DNA of 48,392 nt from Mycolicibacterium sp. Lineage in GTDB: Bacteria > Actinomycetota > Actinomycetes > Mycobacteriales > Mycobacteriaceae. The position numbers were made by a program, and so were the translations under genes. The stretch's first letter is position 1; every line of letters begins with the position of its first letter. Where the stretch lies: assembly GCF_017853185.1 (NCBI RefSeq), contig NZ_JAFMJZ010000007.1, positions 1 through 48,392 on the forward strand. The letters run 5' to 3'. The notes below the pieces were generated by a model. That model was not told the origin of the DNA. It made no database searches and saw nothing but the letters and a program-made list of their open reading frames with translations. Shown here piece by piece: positions 8,019 through 15,950 of this stretch.

Positions 8019-8921
8019 ATGAGCAGCCAAACCAAGCCGATGATGTCGACCGGGATGGGACTGGCCACAGCGGCCGCGATGGTCGCGGCGACGGTGGCGA
8101 TTCCAGTCGCCCACAAGCTGGCCGATGTGCAGATCCCGGCGTTCTCAAGTGCCTTCACTTTGGTTGATTCGGAGCATCACTGGAGCAACGGCAATGCCGG
8201 CAACTGGTCGGACTCGGACTCGGACGACTCGTCCTCGAGCAGCAGCAGCTACGACGACGACAACGACGGCGAGCATCACGACGATGACCACCACGGTGGC
8301 TTTGGCAATATCTTCGGCTTCGTCGGCAACTTCCTGACCAACAACCAGGCTGCCGTCGAGGCATTTGCCGCAGGGGTCCCCACCTTTTACCTCGGGCCGG
8401 TAGCCGTCGGCCAGGGTGTGCTGGCCAACGCGTTCTACAACGGCTACAACGGTTCGGCCACCGGGCTATCCGGTGTCTGGGCTTACGTCAGCAGCCAGAT
8501 CGGCAACGTCACCGAGTTCATCAAGAACGCCGTGCTGACCGTCACCAGCATGATCCCGTCGATCCCGCTCGGCCCGGTCTGGGTTGGCGGAAGCCGGCTG
8601 GCCAACGCCTTCTTCGACGGCTACAACGGTTCGGCGACCGGTCTCGCGGGGATCATCTCCTACGTGACCGCCTCGCTCGGCCTGCAGGCTCCGGCTCCGG
8701 CCGGTGCGGCCAAGTCCGCCGCGGCCACCTCCGCTGCGGCCTCGCTGCCGCGGGTCTCCGCTGCGACGGTCACGCTGGCTACCCCGGCCACCGCTGCCGC
8801 CGCCGCTGCCAAGCGCAACGTCGCCCGGGCGGCTGCCGCCGGGACCCCGCGGTCTGCGGCCAAGGCTGCCGGCGCGAAGTCTGCCCCGAAGGCCGCCGCT
8901 GCCTCGCGGCGCGCCCGGTAA
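8019..8921 (+). CDS. Secreted Asp/Ser/His-rich protein with two internal repeats and Ala/basic tail
   Basis: I do not recognise a named family for this 300-residue protein. A hydrophobic segment (about 12-31) could be a signal peptide or anchor. Residues 64-93 are a low-complexity acidic/Ser/His tract that could bind metal. Two copies of a repeat of about 39 residues follow (about 124-162 and 183-221), sharing LGPV, LANAF and GYNGSATGL. The last 75 residues are Ala-rich with scattered Lys and Arg, resembling histone-like tails. GAGGGGA 8-9 nt before ATG supports the start. It follows the CitAB-type pair across a 220 bp gap with palindromic sites, so it may be a target of that system. Confidence 0.75.
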   Translation: MSSQTKPMMSTGMGLATAAAMVAATVAIPVAHKLADVQIPAFSSAFTLVDSEHHWSNGNAGNWSDSDSDDSSSSSSSYDDDNDGEHHDDDHHGGFGNIFGFVGNFLTNNQAAVEAFAAGVPTFYLGPVAVGQGVLANAFYNGYNGSATGLSGVWAYVSSQIGNVTEFIKNAVLTVTSMIPSIPLGPVWVGGSRLANAFFDGYNGSATGLAGIISYVTASLGLQAPAPAGAAKSAAATSAAASLPRVSAATVTLATPATAAAAAAKRNVARAAAAGTPRSAAKAAGAKSAPKAAAASRRAR

Positions 8922-8992
8922 GGCAACTGCGCAAGTCTGATTCACAGCGCGCGGGCGGATCACTCGAAAGGGTGACCGCCCGCGCGTTGCGT

Positions 8993-10423
8993 TTACGGCA
9001 CTGAGTCGCCGGCTCTGCGGCGCCACAGTCGGGAGAGCATGCTCATCCTGATGTTCATTCGCGGTTGCGGCAGCGCCACCTCGTCGCTGCCGATCTCGGC
9101 GGCGATCAGTGCGTCCAGGTCGCGGTCGAGGTCGTCGATCAGCTGTCGGCTCTCTGGGGTACCGGCATTGGCGAGGTTGTGCACTTCGGCGGGATCCTCA
9201 GTGCGGTCATAGAGTTCGAGGTCGGCCGCTGCCCGGCCCTCGTGCTGTTCGCCGGGCAGGAAATAGCGCCCGTACTTGTGCCGTTCGGTGATGATGCCGC
9301 GCAGGAACCCGCGGTGCGGTCCGGCGAATCCCAGACTGGAGAAGGCGTCGCTGGTGATGAGCAGGCTGTCGCGGACCGGCCGGTCCGGATCGGACCACAG
9401 CGGACTCAGATCACGCCCCGGAAGTGGCCCCGCATCGGCATCCGCCGGCGCCTGCGCCGCCGCTAAGAGTGTCGGCAACAGGTCGACGGCGCCGGAGAGT
9501 CGCTGCGTCGACCGCCCCGCCGGGATGGTGCCGGGCCAGGCCATCGTCAGGGGAACCTGGGCGTTCTCGCGGTAGAGGTTGGCCGCCTTCTGCCGCAGTC
9601 CGTGGGCTCCGGCGAGATCGCCGTGGTCGGAGGTGGCCACCACCAGTGTGTTGGACTGGGCCCCTGAGGCGGCCAGCGCGTTCAACACGGTGCCGATGTG
9701 CCGGTCGACCTCCAGTTGCAGGTCGATGTAGGCGTTGATGAGAGTGCGCCAGGTCTTCTCTGTTCTCACGCGGCCGCCGGTGATGTCGCAGGTGAGTCGC
9801 CAGTGTTGTTGGGTGATCGGTTTGGTGCTCAGGTCGTCGCCGAAGTTGGGCGGAAGTTGCGCGCCGTGGTCGGGCACCCGGGGCTTGCGGAAGCGCGGAT
9901 AGAACATGATGTCGTGCGGGTTGACGAACGAGCACACCAGCAGCCACGGTTCGGGATCGGCGGAATGTCTGGTGATCCATTGGGCGGCGTGCTCGGCGGT
10001 GTTCCCGTCGACGAAGTGACCGCGATACGGAGCGCCATGCGCGTCGGGGCCGCGCCAGTCGTGAAAGCCATACTCCTGCAAGCCGTTTCGTTGCGACTCG
10101 CCGCCGAGGTGCCACTTGCCGAGGTATCCGCACCGGTAGCCCTCGGCGGACAGCAGATGCCCGAGGGTCGGGATCGTCGGACGCAATGGCTGTTGCCAGT
10201 CGAAGTTGGTGTTGTCGAACATCCCGGTGGCGGCGGCGTGCCGACCGGTCAGGATGGTCGCCCGGCTCGGGGTGCAGGGGAAGGTGTGCACGTGGTGGTT
10301 GGTGAACCGCATGCCCCCGGCCGCGAGCGCTTCCCGGTGCGGGAACCTGACATGTTCGGGGAACCACGTCTGCTCCCGCTCCTCATCGGTGAGCAGCAGC
10401 AGGATGTTCGGGCGGGCGGTCAC
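8993..10423 (-). CDS. Cys-type sulfatase family hydrolase
   Basis: This 476-residue member of the alkaline-phosphatase/sulfatase superfamily should hydrolyse a sulfate (or phosphate) ester. Metal-binding Asp13 is in ILLLLTDEE. The formylglycine motif C-T-P-S-R is at Cys50-Arg54, within CTPSRATILTGRH, so activation by a formylglycine-generating enzyme encoded elsewhere is expected. GKWHLGG is the next signature. The start is the GTG at 10423, whose GTGA overlaps the lipoprotein stop. A longer frame upstream lies inside that gene and is rejected. I see no signal peptide, so the enzyme is probably cytoplasmic. Its substrate is unknown. Confidence 0.88.
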   Translation of the reverse strand: MTARPNILLLLTDEEREQTWFPEHVRFPHREALAAGGMRFTNHHVHTFPCTPSRATILTGRHAAATGMFDNTNFDWQQPLRPTIPTLGHLLSAEGYRCGYLGKWHLGGESQRNGLQEYGFHDWRGPDAHGAPYRGHFVDGNTAEHAAQWITRHSADPEPWLLVCSFVNPHDIMFYPRFRKPRVPDHGAQLPPNFGDDLSTKPITQQHWRLTCDITGGRVRTEKTWRTLINAYIDLQLEVDRHIGTVLNALAASGAQSNTLVVATSDHGDLAGAHGLRQKAANLYRENAQVPLTMAWPGTIPAGRSTQRLSGAVDLLPTLLAAAQAPADADAGPLPGRDLSPLWSDPDRPVRDSLLITSDAFSSLGFAGPHRGFLRGIITERHKYGRYFLPGEQHEGRAAADLELYDRTEDPAEVHNLANAGTPESRQLIDDLDRDLDALIAAEIGSDEVALPQPRMNIRMSMLSRLWRRRAGDSVP

Positions 10424-11214
10424 GGGCAGGCATCCGCCGGCGGCAACGGATTCACCGCGAGAATGCGGGCGACGCCGTCGACAAGCCATGCGGCTCCCGG
10501 GTTGTCCAGGGCCGCCCGGTAGACCTCTTCGGCCGGATCGGCCACCAGTTCGCCGCACGCGATCGACCGCCGCTTGGTGCTGGCAGTCAGGAAGGCGGCG
10601 GGCGGGGGACCGGGCCAGCCGGTGGTGGCCGGCGTCGTCGTGGAATGGGGGTCCAACTCGTAGACCGCCACCCGGTCCGGGATGTACGGAATGCGGGCTG
10701 CACCGTTGGAGAGGGCGTAAGCGCGGTCGACGAGACCACGCAGAGCTGTCCGGGCGTTCTTCTGTGCCGGGCTCAAACCGGACTCGAAGGTGTCGTCGAA
10801 TGCGTACACACTCACCTGCTGCGGGCCGTGGCTACCGTTCAGTGTCACCGTGGTGGTTCCGACATCGGTGACGCCGGGCGTGCCGAAGTCGGTGGCCGGA
10901 TTCACGACGGTCTCACCGGTCGAGACGAACGTTGCCATCGCCGCCGGATCCAGTCGGGCGATCTCGTAGCGAGCCGGAACCGCTTGTATAGCAAGGCTAT
11001 TCACCGTGGTGAGCATCCGGCCATCGCCGTAGATCTGCAGCGTCGGTGAGGCCAGCGCTTGGGACACCGCCGGGTCCATACCGCCGCTGGTGCCCACTGA
11101 GAACACCACCTTGTCGGCGGGCGGGGGAGCAGTGGGCGCTGACCCGGCGTTGGCCGAGCAAGCCGGAATCATCAGCACCGCCACAACAGCGACACGCAAC
11201 CATGCCACTCTCAT
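10420..11214 (-). CDS. Secreted lipoprotein of unknown function
   Basis: The 264-residue protein has a signal peptide ending in the lipobox IPAC (Cys19), then a short Ala/Pro-rich linker and a soluble domain with no motif I recognise. The domain contains DKVVFSVGTSGG near its start and a Cys pair late in the protein (IACGEL, DACP). Upstream, TAGGCT (11221-11226 on this strand) ends exactly 6 nt before ATG, so the mRNA is probably leaderless. The stop overlaps the sulfatase start by 4 bp, making a two-gene operon. Confidence 0.8.
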   Translation of the reverse strand: MRVAWLRVAVVAVLMIPACSANAGSAPTAPPPADKVVFSVGTSGGMDPAVSQALASPTLQIYGDGRMLTTVNSLAIQAVPARYEIARLDPAAMATFVSTGETVVNPATDFGTPGVTDVGTTTVTLNGSHGPQQVSVYAFDDTFESGLSPAQKNARTALRGLVDRAYALSNGAARIPYIPDRVAVYELDPHSTTTPATTGWPGPPPAAFLTASTKRRSIACGELVADPAEEVYRAALDNPGAAWLVDGVARILAVNPLPPADACP

Positions 11215-11245
11215 CGCACGAGCCTAGTCATGTGGTGGGATCGAG

Positions 11246-11902
11246 GTGATGGGACACGTGATGCGGTGGATCGTGGCGGTGGCGGCGTTTCTCTGTGCCG
11301 CCGCAACGCCGTTGCCGGCCGTCGCGGCACCGAACGCACCCGTCGTCACCCCGGTGACGGCCGCCGACCTCGGGGCCACCTGGCGCACGGAATGCCCGGT
11401 GGGCCCGGCCGATCTTCGCCGGGTGGAACTGACCTACACCGGCTTCGACGGGCAGCAGCACCGCGGCGCCCTGGTGGTGAACCGGACCGTCGTCGACGAC
11501 GTCATCGCGATCTTCGACCAGTTGCAACGACTGCACTATCCGATCCAGCGCATGCAGACCGTCGATCACTATCCGGGCGCCGAGGACGAGCTCTCAATGC
11601 AGGACAACAACACCTCGGCGTTCAACTGTCGACCCCTCCCCGGGAGCAAGCCGGGCAGCAAGGCCTGGTCCCAGCACGCCTACGGCCGCGCGATCGACAT
11701 CAACCCGCTGATCAACCCGTACCTCGACGCCGGCGGAGATCTGCAGCCCAAGACCGCCGCCCGCTACCTCGACCGCAGCCGCGACGATCCGGGCATCCTG
11801 CGCGCGGACTCACCGGCGGTGGCGGCCTTCACCGATCACGGCTGGCGTTGGGGCGGGGCCTGGCGCAATCCGGTCGACTACCAGCACTTCGAGATCGGCT
11901 GA
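11246..11902 (+). CDS. Secreted M15-family D-Ala-D-Ala carboxypeptidase-like protein
   Basis: The protein, up to 218 residues, has a signal peptide (MRWIVAVAAFLCAAA to AVAA) and an M15-type zinc peptidase domain. The ligands His and Asp are in SQHAYGRAIDIN and the second His is in DYQHFE near the C-terminus, as in the VanY/endolysin-like M15C group. It should trim peptidoglycan stem peptides outside the cell. GTG at 11246, ATG at 11249 and ATG at 11261 are all possible starts, and the last gives the most compact signal peptide. It is divergent from the lipoprotein gene across 31 bp and lies 15 bp before the deaminase gene. Confidence 0.85.
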   Translation: MMGHVMRWIVAVAAFLCAAATPLPAVAAPNAPVVTPVTAADLGATWRTECPVGPADLRRVELTYTGFDGQQHRGALVVNRTVVDDVIAIFDQLQRLHYPIQRMQTVDHYPGAEDELSMQDNNTSAFNCRPLPGSKPGSKAWSQHAYGRAIDINPLINPYLDAGGDLQPKTAARYLDRSRDDPGILRADSPAVAAFTDHGWRWGGAWRNPVDYQHFEIG

Positions 11903-11917
11903 CAAGAAAGGTGAGCG

Positions 11918-12487
11918 ATGGCTCCCGATGAGAGATTCATGATCGAGGCGTGCCGGTTGGCCCGGGAGTCTGTGGACAACGGATGGGGCGGGCCGTTCGG
12001 GGCGGTCATCGTCAAGGACGGACAGATCGTCGCCCGCGGACAGAACCGGGTCCTGCTGACCGGCGATCCGACCGCGCACGCCGAGGTCGAGACCATCCGC
12101 AAGGCGGCGGCGGTCCTCAATCCGGAGGCGCCGAGCATCGCGCCCGAATACGTCAACACCTCACTGCTGCAACTGGTTCCGCACCCCGAAGGTTCCGCCG
12201 ACCTGGTGCCCGAACGCGCGAAGATGCTGATGGGCCATGAGATCTACATCAGCGGCGCGCCGTGCCCGATGTGCATGAGCGCCATCTACTGGGCACGCAT
12301 CGACGCGGTGTACTTCGCCTGCGATCTGGCCGCCACCCGCGAGATCGGATTCGACGACGAGTTCCAGTACCAGGATTTCGCCAGGCCGTATGCCGAGCGC
12401 CGGATGCATATCGAGCAGTACAAGCCCGAGTTGGGCGCTGCGGCCTATCGGGCCTGGGACACCCGGCCCGGCAAGCATCCGTACTGA
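11918..12487 (+). CDS. Nucleoside/guanine deaminase-family zinc enzyme
   Basis: This 189-residue cytidine-deaminase-fold protein has the catalytic His54-Ala-Glu56 (PTAHAEVETI) and zinc ligands Cys116 and Cys119 (PCPMC). The following AIYWARIDAVYFAC matches the guanine/CMP deaminase subfamily. Between the two motifs there is a segment of about 40 residues (about 68-108) longer than usual for bacterial guanine deaminases, containing two Pro-rich stretches. The base it acts on is not certain. The start has AAAGG 8 nt upstream. The next gene begins after a promoter-containing gap. Confidence 0.85.
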   Translation: MAPDERFMIEACRLARESVDNGWGGPFGAVIVKDGQIVARGQNRVLLTGDPTAHAEVETIRKAAAVLNPEAPSIAPEYVNTSLLQLVPHPEGSADLVPERAKMLMGHEIYISGAPCPMCMSAIYWARIDAVYFACDLAATREIGFDDEFQYQDFARPYAERRMHIEQYKPELGAAAYRAWDTRPGKHPY

Positions 12488-12520
12488 GCCGCTGGTACTG
12501 GGGATACCGGGCCAGGGGCC

Positions 12521-12563
12521 TGGACTTCGGAGCGTTGCACTGCAATTCTGGACAGGTGTCCAG
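12521..12563 (+). promoter_or_regulatory. Promoter with 16-bp palindromic operator for the Rieske operon
   Basis: TGGACT (12521-12526), a 17 bp spacer and AATTCT (12544-12549) make a plausible sigma-A-type promoter. The next GTG (12556) lies exactly 6 nt after the -10, which suggests a leaderless message. A perfect 16 bp palindrome CTGGACAGGTGTCCAG (12548-12563) covers the end of the -10, the start point and the first codons. This is where a repressor would block transcription. The symmetry suits a TetR- or GntR-type dimer, but the regulator is not identified. Confidence 0.6.
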
Positions 12564-13539
12564 TCTGTCTATGACGCCGACGGGATGGTTCCAGGTCGCC
12601 TGGTCCGACGAGATCGCCGTCGGCGGGGTCCATCGCATGACCTACTTCGGCCGCGACATGGTGGCCTGGCGGGCGCAGTCCGGCCTGCTGACCGTGATGG
12701 ACGCCTACTGCGAACACCTCGGCGCGCACCTGGGTTACGGCGGACACGTCGACGGGGAAGCGATCCAGTGCCCGTTCCACGGCTGGCAGTGGGACGCCGA
12801 GGGTCGCAACGTCTGCATCCCGTACGAGGCGCGGCCCAACCGGGGACGGCGGATGCGCACCTATCCGGTGACCGAGTGCAACGAGTCGGTCTACCTCTGG
12901 CACGACGTCAACGGCCGGGATCCCTACTTCGACGTACCGGACATCTTCGGCGACTTCGACGACGGCCGCACGCTCGCCGACTACTACCCGCAGCACCGGC
13001 TCCACCGCCCGCAGGAGCGGTTGCACCCGCAGTACGTGCTCGAGAACGGCGTCGACTTCGCTCACTTCAAGTTCGTGCACAAGACGCCGATCGTTCCGCT
13101 GTTCACCCGGCACGACTTCTCCCGGCCGACCTCCTACGTCGACTTCACCATCACCTTCGAAGGAGATGACGGTCAGTCGATCGGCGACATCAGGAGCGGG
13201 GTCGAGGCGATCAACGGCGGCCTCGGCGTCGCTGTCACCAAGAGTTGGGGCATGGTCGACAACCGCACGATTTCGGCCGTCACCCCGGTCGATGAGCACA
13301 CCTGCGACGTCCGCTTCACCGTCTACATCGGCCGTATTCCGGGTGACGACTCGCCCAAAGCCCAGGCGCGCGCGGAGTCGTTCGGGCAGATGGTGATCGA
13401 CCAGTTCGCCGCCGACATCGAGATCTGGTCGCACCAGCGCTACCGCGCCGCACCGGCGCTGGCCCCGTCCGAACAGGACAGCTTCATGGAGTTCCGCAAC
13501 TGGGCGAGTCAGTTCTATCCCGAAAGCCGAAGCATATGA
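12556..13539 (+). CDS. Rieske [2Fe-2S] ring-hydroxylating oxygenase, KshA-like
   Basis: The 327-residue oxygenase component has a Rieske cluster motif C-x-H (Cys52, His54) and C-x2-H (Cys72, His75), seen in YCEHLG and CPFHGW. A mononuclear iron site follows in ENGVDFAHFKFVH (the conserved Asp and two His). It is related to 3-ketosteroid 9-alpha-hydroxylase oxygenases, so a steroid-like or polycyclic substrate is likely, but no reductase is adjacent. The GTG start is chosen from the promoter position, and ATG at 12571 is an alternative. ATGA overlap ties it to the next gene. Confidence 0.85.
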   Translation: MSSLSMTPTGWFQVAWSDEIAVGGVHRMTYFGRDMVAWRAQSGLLTVMDAYCEHLGAHLGYGGHVDGEAIQCPFHGWQWDAEGRNVCIPYEARPNRGRRMRTYPVTECNESVYLWHDVNGRDPYFDVPDIFGDFDDGRTLADYYPQHRLHRPQERLHPQYVLENGVDFAHFKFVHKTPIVPLFTRHDFSRPTSYVDFTITFEGDDGQSIGDIRSGVEAINGGLGVAVTKSWGMVDNRTISAVTPVDEHTCDVRFTVYIGRIPGDDSPKAQARAESFGQMVIDQFAADIEIWSHQRYRAAPALAPSEQDSFMEFRNWASQFYPESRSI

Positions 13540-14609
13540 ACAAGATTCGCGTGTTCCAGGTCGCCACCGGCAACGTCGGCACCGAGATGATCAAACGCAT
13601 TCAGCATCACCCCGACCTGGAACTGGTCGGATTGCACTGCTACACGCCCGAGAAGATCGGCCGCGACGCCGGCGAGATCGCCGGGATCGGACCGATCGGG
13701 GTGACAGCCACCGGCACCGTCGCCGAGATCGTCGCCGCCAAGCCCGACGTGCTGACCTTCCACGGGGTGTTCCCCGACGAGGACCTCTACGTCGCAGTCC
13801 TCGAAGCGGGCATCGACATCGTCACCACCGCGGACTGGATCACCGGCTGGCATCGCGACACCAACCACCCGCACGCCAGCGGCAAGCCGGTCACGAAGTT
13901 GCTCCAAGAGGCTTGCGAGACAGGCGGATCCACCTTCTACGGCACCGGGATGAACCCCGGCGTCAACCAGATCCTCGGCGTGGTGTGCTCAGCCGACGTC
14001 GCCGAGATCGAGAACATCACCACCATCGAGTCCGTCGACGTGTCATGCCATCACTCCGCCGACACCTGGAAGGAGGTCGGCTACGGCCTGCCGGTCGATC
14101 ATCCCGGCCTGCCGGACATGCTGGAGCGCTACACCAGGGTGTTCGCCGACAGCGTGCTGATGATGGCCGACTGCTTCGACCTGACCCTCGACGAGGTGAA
14201 GTTCAGCTACGAACTCGGCGCCTGCACCACCGACGTCGACCTGGGCTGGTACCAGCTGCCCGAAGGCTCGCTGGGTGCCAGCTACATCAAGTACCAGGGC
14301 ATGGTCGGCGGCGTGCCGAAGATCGAGACGCATCTGGAGTGGCAGATGACCCCGCACACCGCGCCGCACTGGAACATCAAGGGCTGCTACATCACCCAGA
14401 TCAAGGGCGACCCGGTGATCTACAACAAGCACCTGGTGCTGCCGGGCCCCGGCATCGACCTCTCCGACCCGTCGTCGTTCGCCTCGATCGGGATGACGGT
14501 CACCGGCATGCCCGCCCTGAACGCGATCAAGTCTGTCGTCGCCGCGCCGCCGGGACTGCTCACCAGCGCCGACCTCCCATTGCGCGGGTTCGCCGGCCGC
14601 TTCAAGTAG
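13536..14609 (+). CDS. DapB-like NAD(P)-dependent oxidoreductase (2,4-diaminopentanoate-dehydrogenase-like)
   Basis: The 357-residue protein starts with a Rossmann motif (VFQVATGNVGTEMIKRI) and has the two-domain layout of dihydrodipicolinate-reductase-like amine dehydrogenases. Related actinobacterial proteins are annotated as dihydrodipicolinate reductase homologues but are not lysine enzymes. A strongly conserved-looking stretch is GTGMNPGVNQIL (about residues 134-145). Its start overlaps the Rieske oxygenase stop by 4 bp, so the two should act on the same pathway. The substrate is unknown. Confidence 0.8.
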   Translation: MNKIRVFQVATGNVGTEMIKRIQHHPDLELVGLHCYTPEKIGRDAGEIAGIGPIGVTATGTVAEIVAAKPDVLTFHGVFPDEDLYVAVLEAGIDIVTTADWITGWHRDTNHPHASGKPVTKLLQEACETGGSTFYGTGMNPGVNQILGVVCSADVAEIENITTIESVDVSCHHSADTWKEVGYGLPVDHPGLPDMLERYTRVFADSVLMMADCFDLTLDEVKFSYELGACTTDVDLGWYQLPEGSLGASYIKYQGMVGGVPKIETHLEWQMTPHTAPHWNIKGCYITQIKGDPVIYNKHLVLPGPGIDLSDPSSFASIGMTVTGMPALNAIKSVVAAPPGLLTSADLPLRGFAGRFK

Positions 14610-14618
14610 CGCCGGCGG

Positions 14619-15854
14619 TCAGGAGGTCGGCTTGCGGAACAACCGCGGCAGGAAGCCAAGTAGCCCCAGCACCGCGATGATCGGCAGCGACCACCACCAG
14701 TTGAAGCCGGTCTTGTTCTCGACCGCGGGAGCCGCCGGCGCCGCGGGGTGCGATACGCCCTGAGTGTTGGCGGCCGTGGGCGCCAGGAAGGCGATCGGGG
14801 CCGCCGGCGCCAACTGGCTGTCGATGTTGCCGATGATCGAGTAGTTGTCCTCGACGGCCACCGCGCGAACACCGGAACCGGGGCCGAGGTTGATGTTGTT
14901 GAGGTTCACCCAGACGATGTTCGGGCTCAGCGCCGACTCGAAGTAGTACACCTTGTTGGTGGAGTCGGCCACCGAGCGCCAGTAGGTGGGGGACAGGTTC
15001 GGATGCTGCGGATCACCCACGCCCCACGGCACCGACACATTGCGCATGACGCTGAAAACCCCTGCGACAGCTTGCCGTTCGTCGGTGGTCTGCGGCAGCT
15101 TGCTCAGGTAGTAGGAGGCGCGGACGAACCGGTCCTGGGACTGGATCGAGCCGGGCAGATCTTTGTTCTTGTCGACGTCGTCCCACTTGGCGTTGAGTTT
15201 CAGTTGCTCGTCGTAGGTGGGACTGTTGGTCATCACCTGGTACTGGCGGCCGTGGTGGATCACCGGCTTGCCGTCGAGGTATTCGATGATCGCCGAATCG
15301 CCGGAGGCATCGGCGACCGACAGGTGCACCGTCGGATGTGCCGCGTTGCCCGGGCCGAAGTTGATCGGAACGACGTAGATCGACGGGTTGGTGAAGGCCT
15401 CGACCACCTCGTTGACGGTCGCAAAACTGGTCAGCACGTAGTCCACCCAGCCGGCGAAGGACAGCCGCGGCCGGTTGTCGGTCGGAGCCGGCCCGAAGTC
15501 GCTCTCGCCGAGGTAGAGCAGGTTGGCCACCAGGCCGGTGGTGTTCATCCCGTCGAACACCCCGTCGATCGGCCCGCTCGGGTCGGTGGTGCCGGCCACC
15601 TCGATCGCGCCGTACTTACGGGTCCAGGTCAACGAGTTCACCCCGCCGGCGCCGTCCTGGGTGCTGCCCGCCGGGACGGCGTACAGGTGGGAGTGAAACG
15701 AGTACGGCCAGTCCATCGAACGGCCGGTGATCACCATGCCGTCCGGCCCCAGCCAGGTCACCCGGCTGCAGGCATTCGCGGCCGGGGCCAGAGCGAGCAA
15801 CGACAGCACCGCCGTGACGGCGGCGACGACCCGGTAGCGCGCGGAGTTCGGCAT
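14619..15854 (-). CDS. Exported linear-amide C-N hydrolase (choloylglycine hydrolase/penicillin V acylase family), membrane-tethered
   Basis: The 411-residue precursor has a signal peptide ending AANA, directly followed by Cys29-Ser-Arg. In this Ntn-hydrolase family the mature N-terminal Cys is the nucleophile, so signal cleavage itself would make the active enzyme. GRSMDW is the next family signature. A Pro/Ala-rich linker and a C-terminal hydrophobic helix with a basic tail (about 386-407) would hold it at the cell surface. The start at MPNSA has AGGAAGG 6 nt upstream. An ATG two codons earlier touches the Shine-Dalgarno sequence and is less likely. It could cleave bile-salt-like amides, penicillin V or acyl-homoserine lactones. 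Confidence 0.85.
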   Translation of the reverse strand: MPNSARYRVVAAVTAVLSLLALAPAANACSRVTWLGPDGMVITGRSMDWPYSFHSHLYAVPAGSTQDGAGGVNSLTWTRKYGAIEVAGTTDPSGPIDGVFDGMNTTGLVANLLYLGESDFGPAPTDNRPRLSFAGWVDYVLTSFATVNEVVEAFTNPSIYVVPINFGPGNAAHPTVHLSVADASGDSAIIEYLDGKPVIHHGRQYQVMTNSPTYDEQLKLNAKWDDVDKNKDLPGSIQSQDRFVRASYYLSKLPQTTDERQAVAGVFSVMRNVSVPWGVGDPQHPNLSPTYWRSVADSTNKVYYFESALSPNIVWVNLNNINLGPGSGVRAVAVEDNYSIIGNIDSQLAPAAPIAFLAPTAANTQGVSHPAAPAAPAVENKTGFNWWWSLPIIAVLGLLGFLPRLFRKPTS

Positions 15855-15950
15855 GTTCATCCTTCCTGGCCCCCGGGTCATCATCGCAGCTCACGGCGTC
15901 GCTAAAGCCGATTCGCCGCATCAGCGTGCCGATGACCGCAGAATGGGGTC

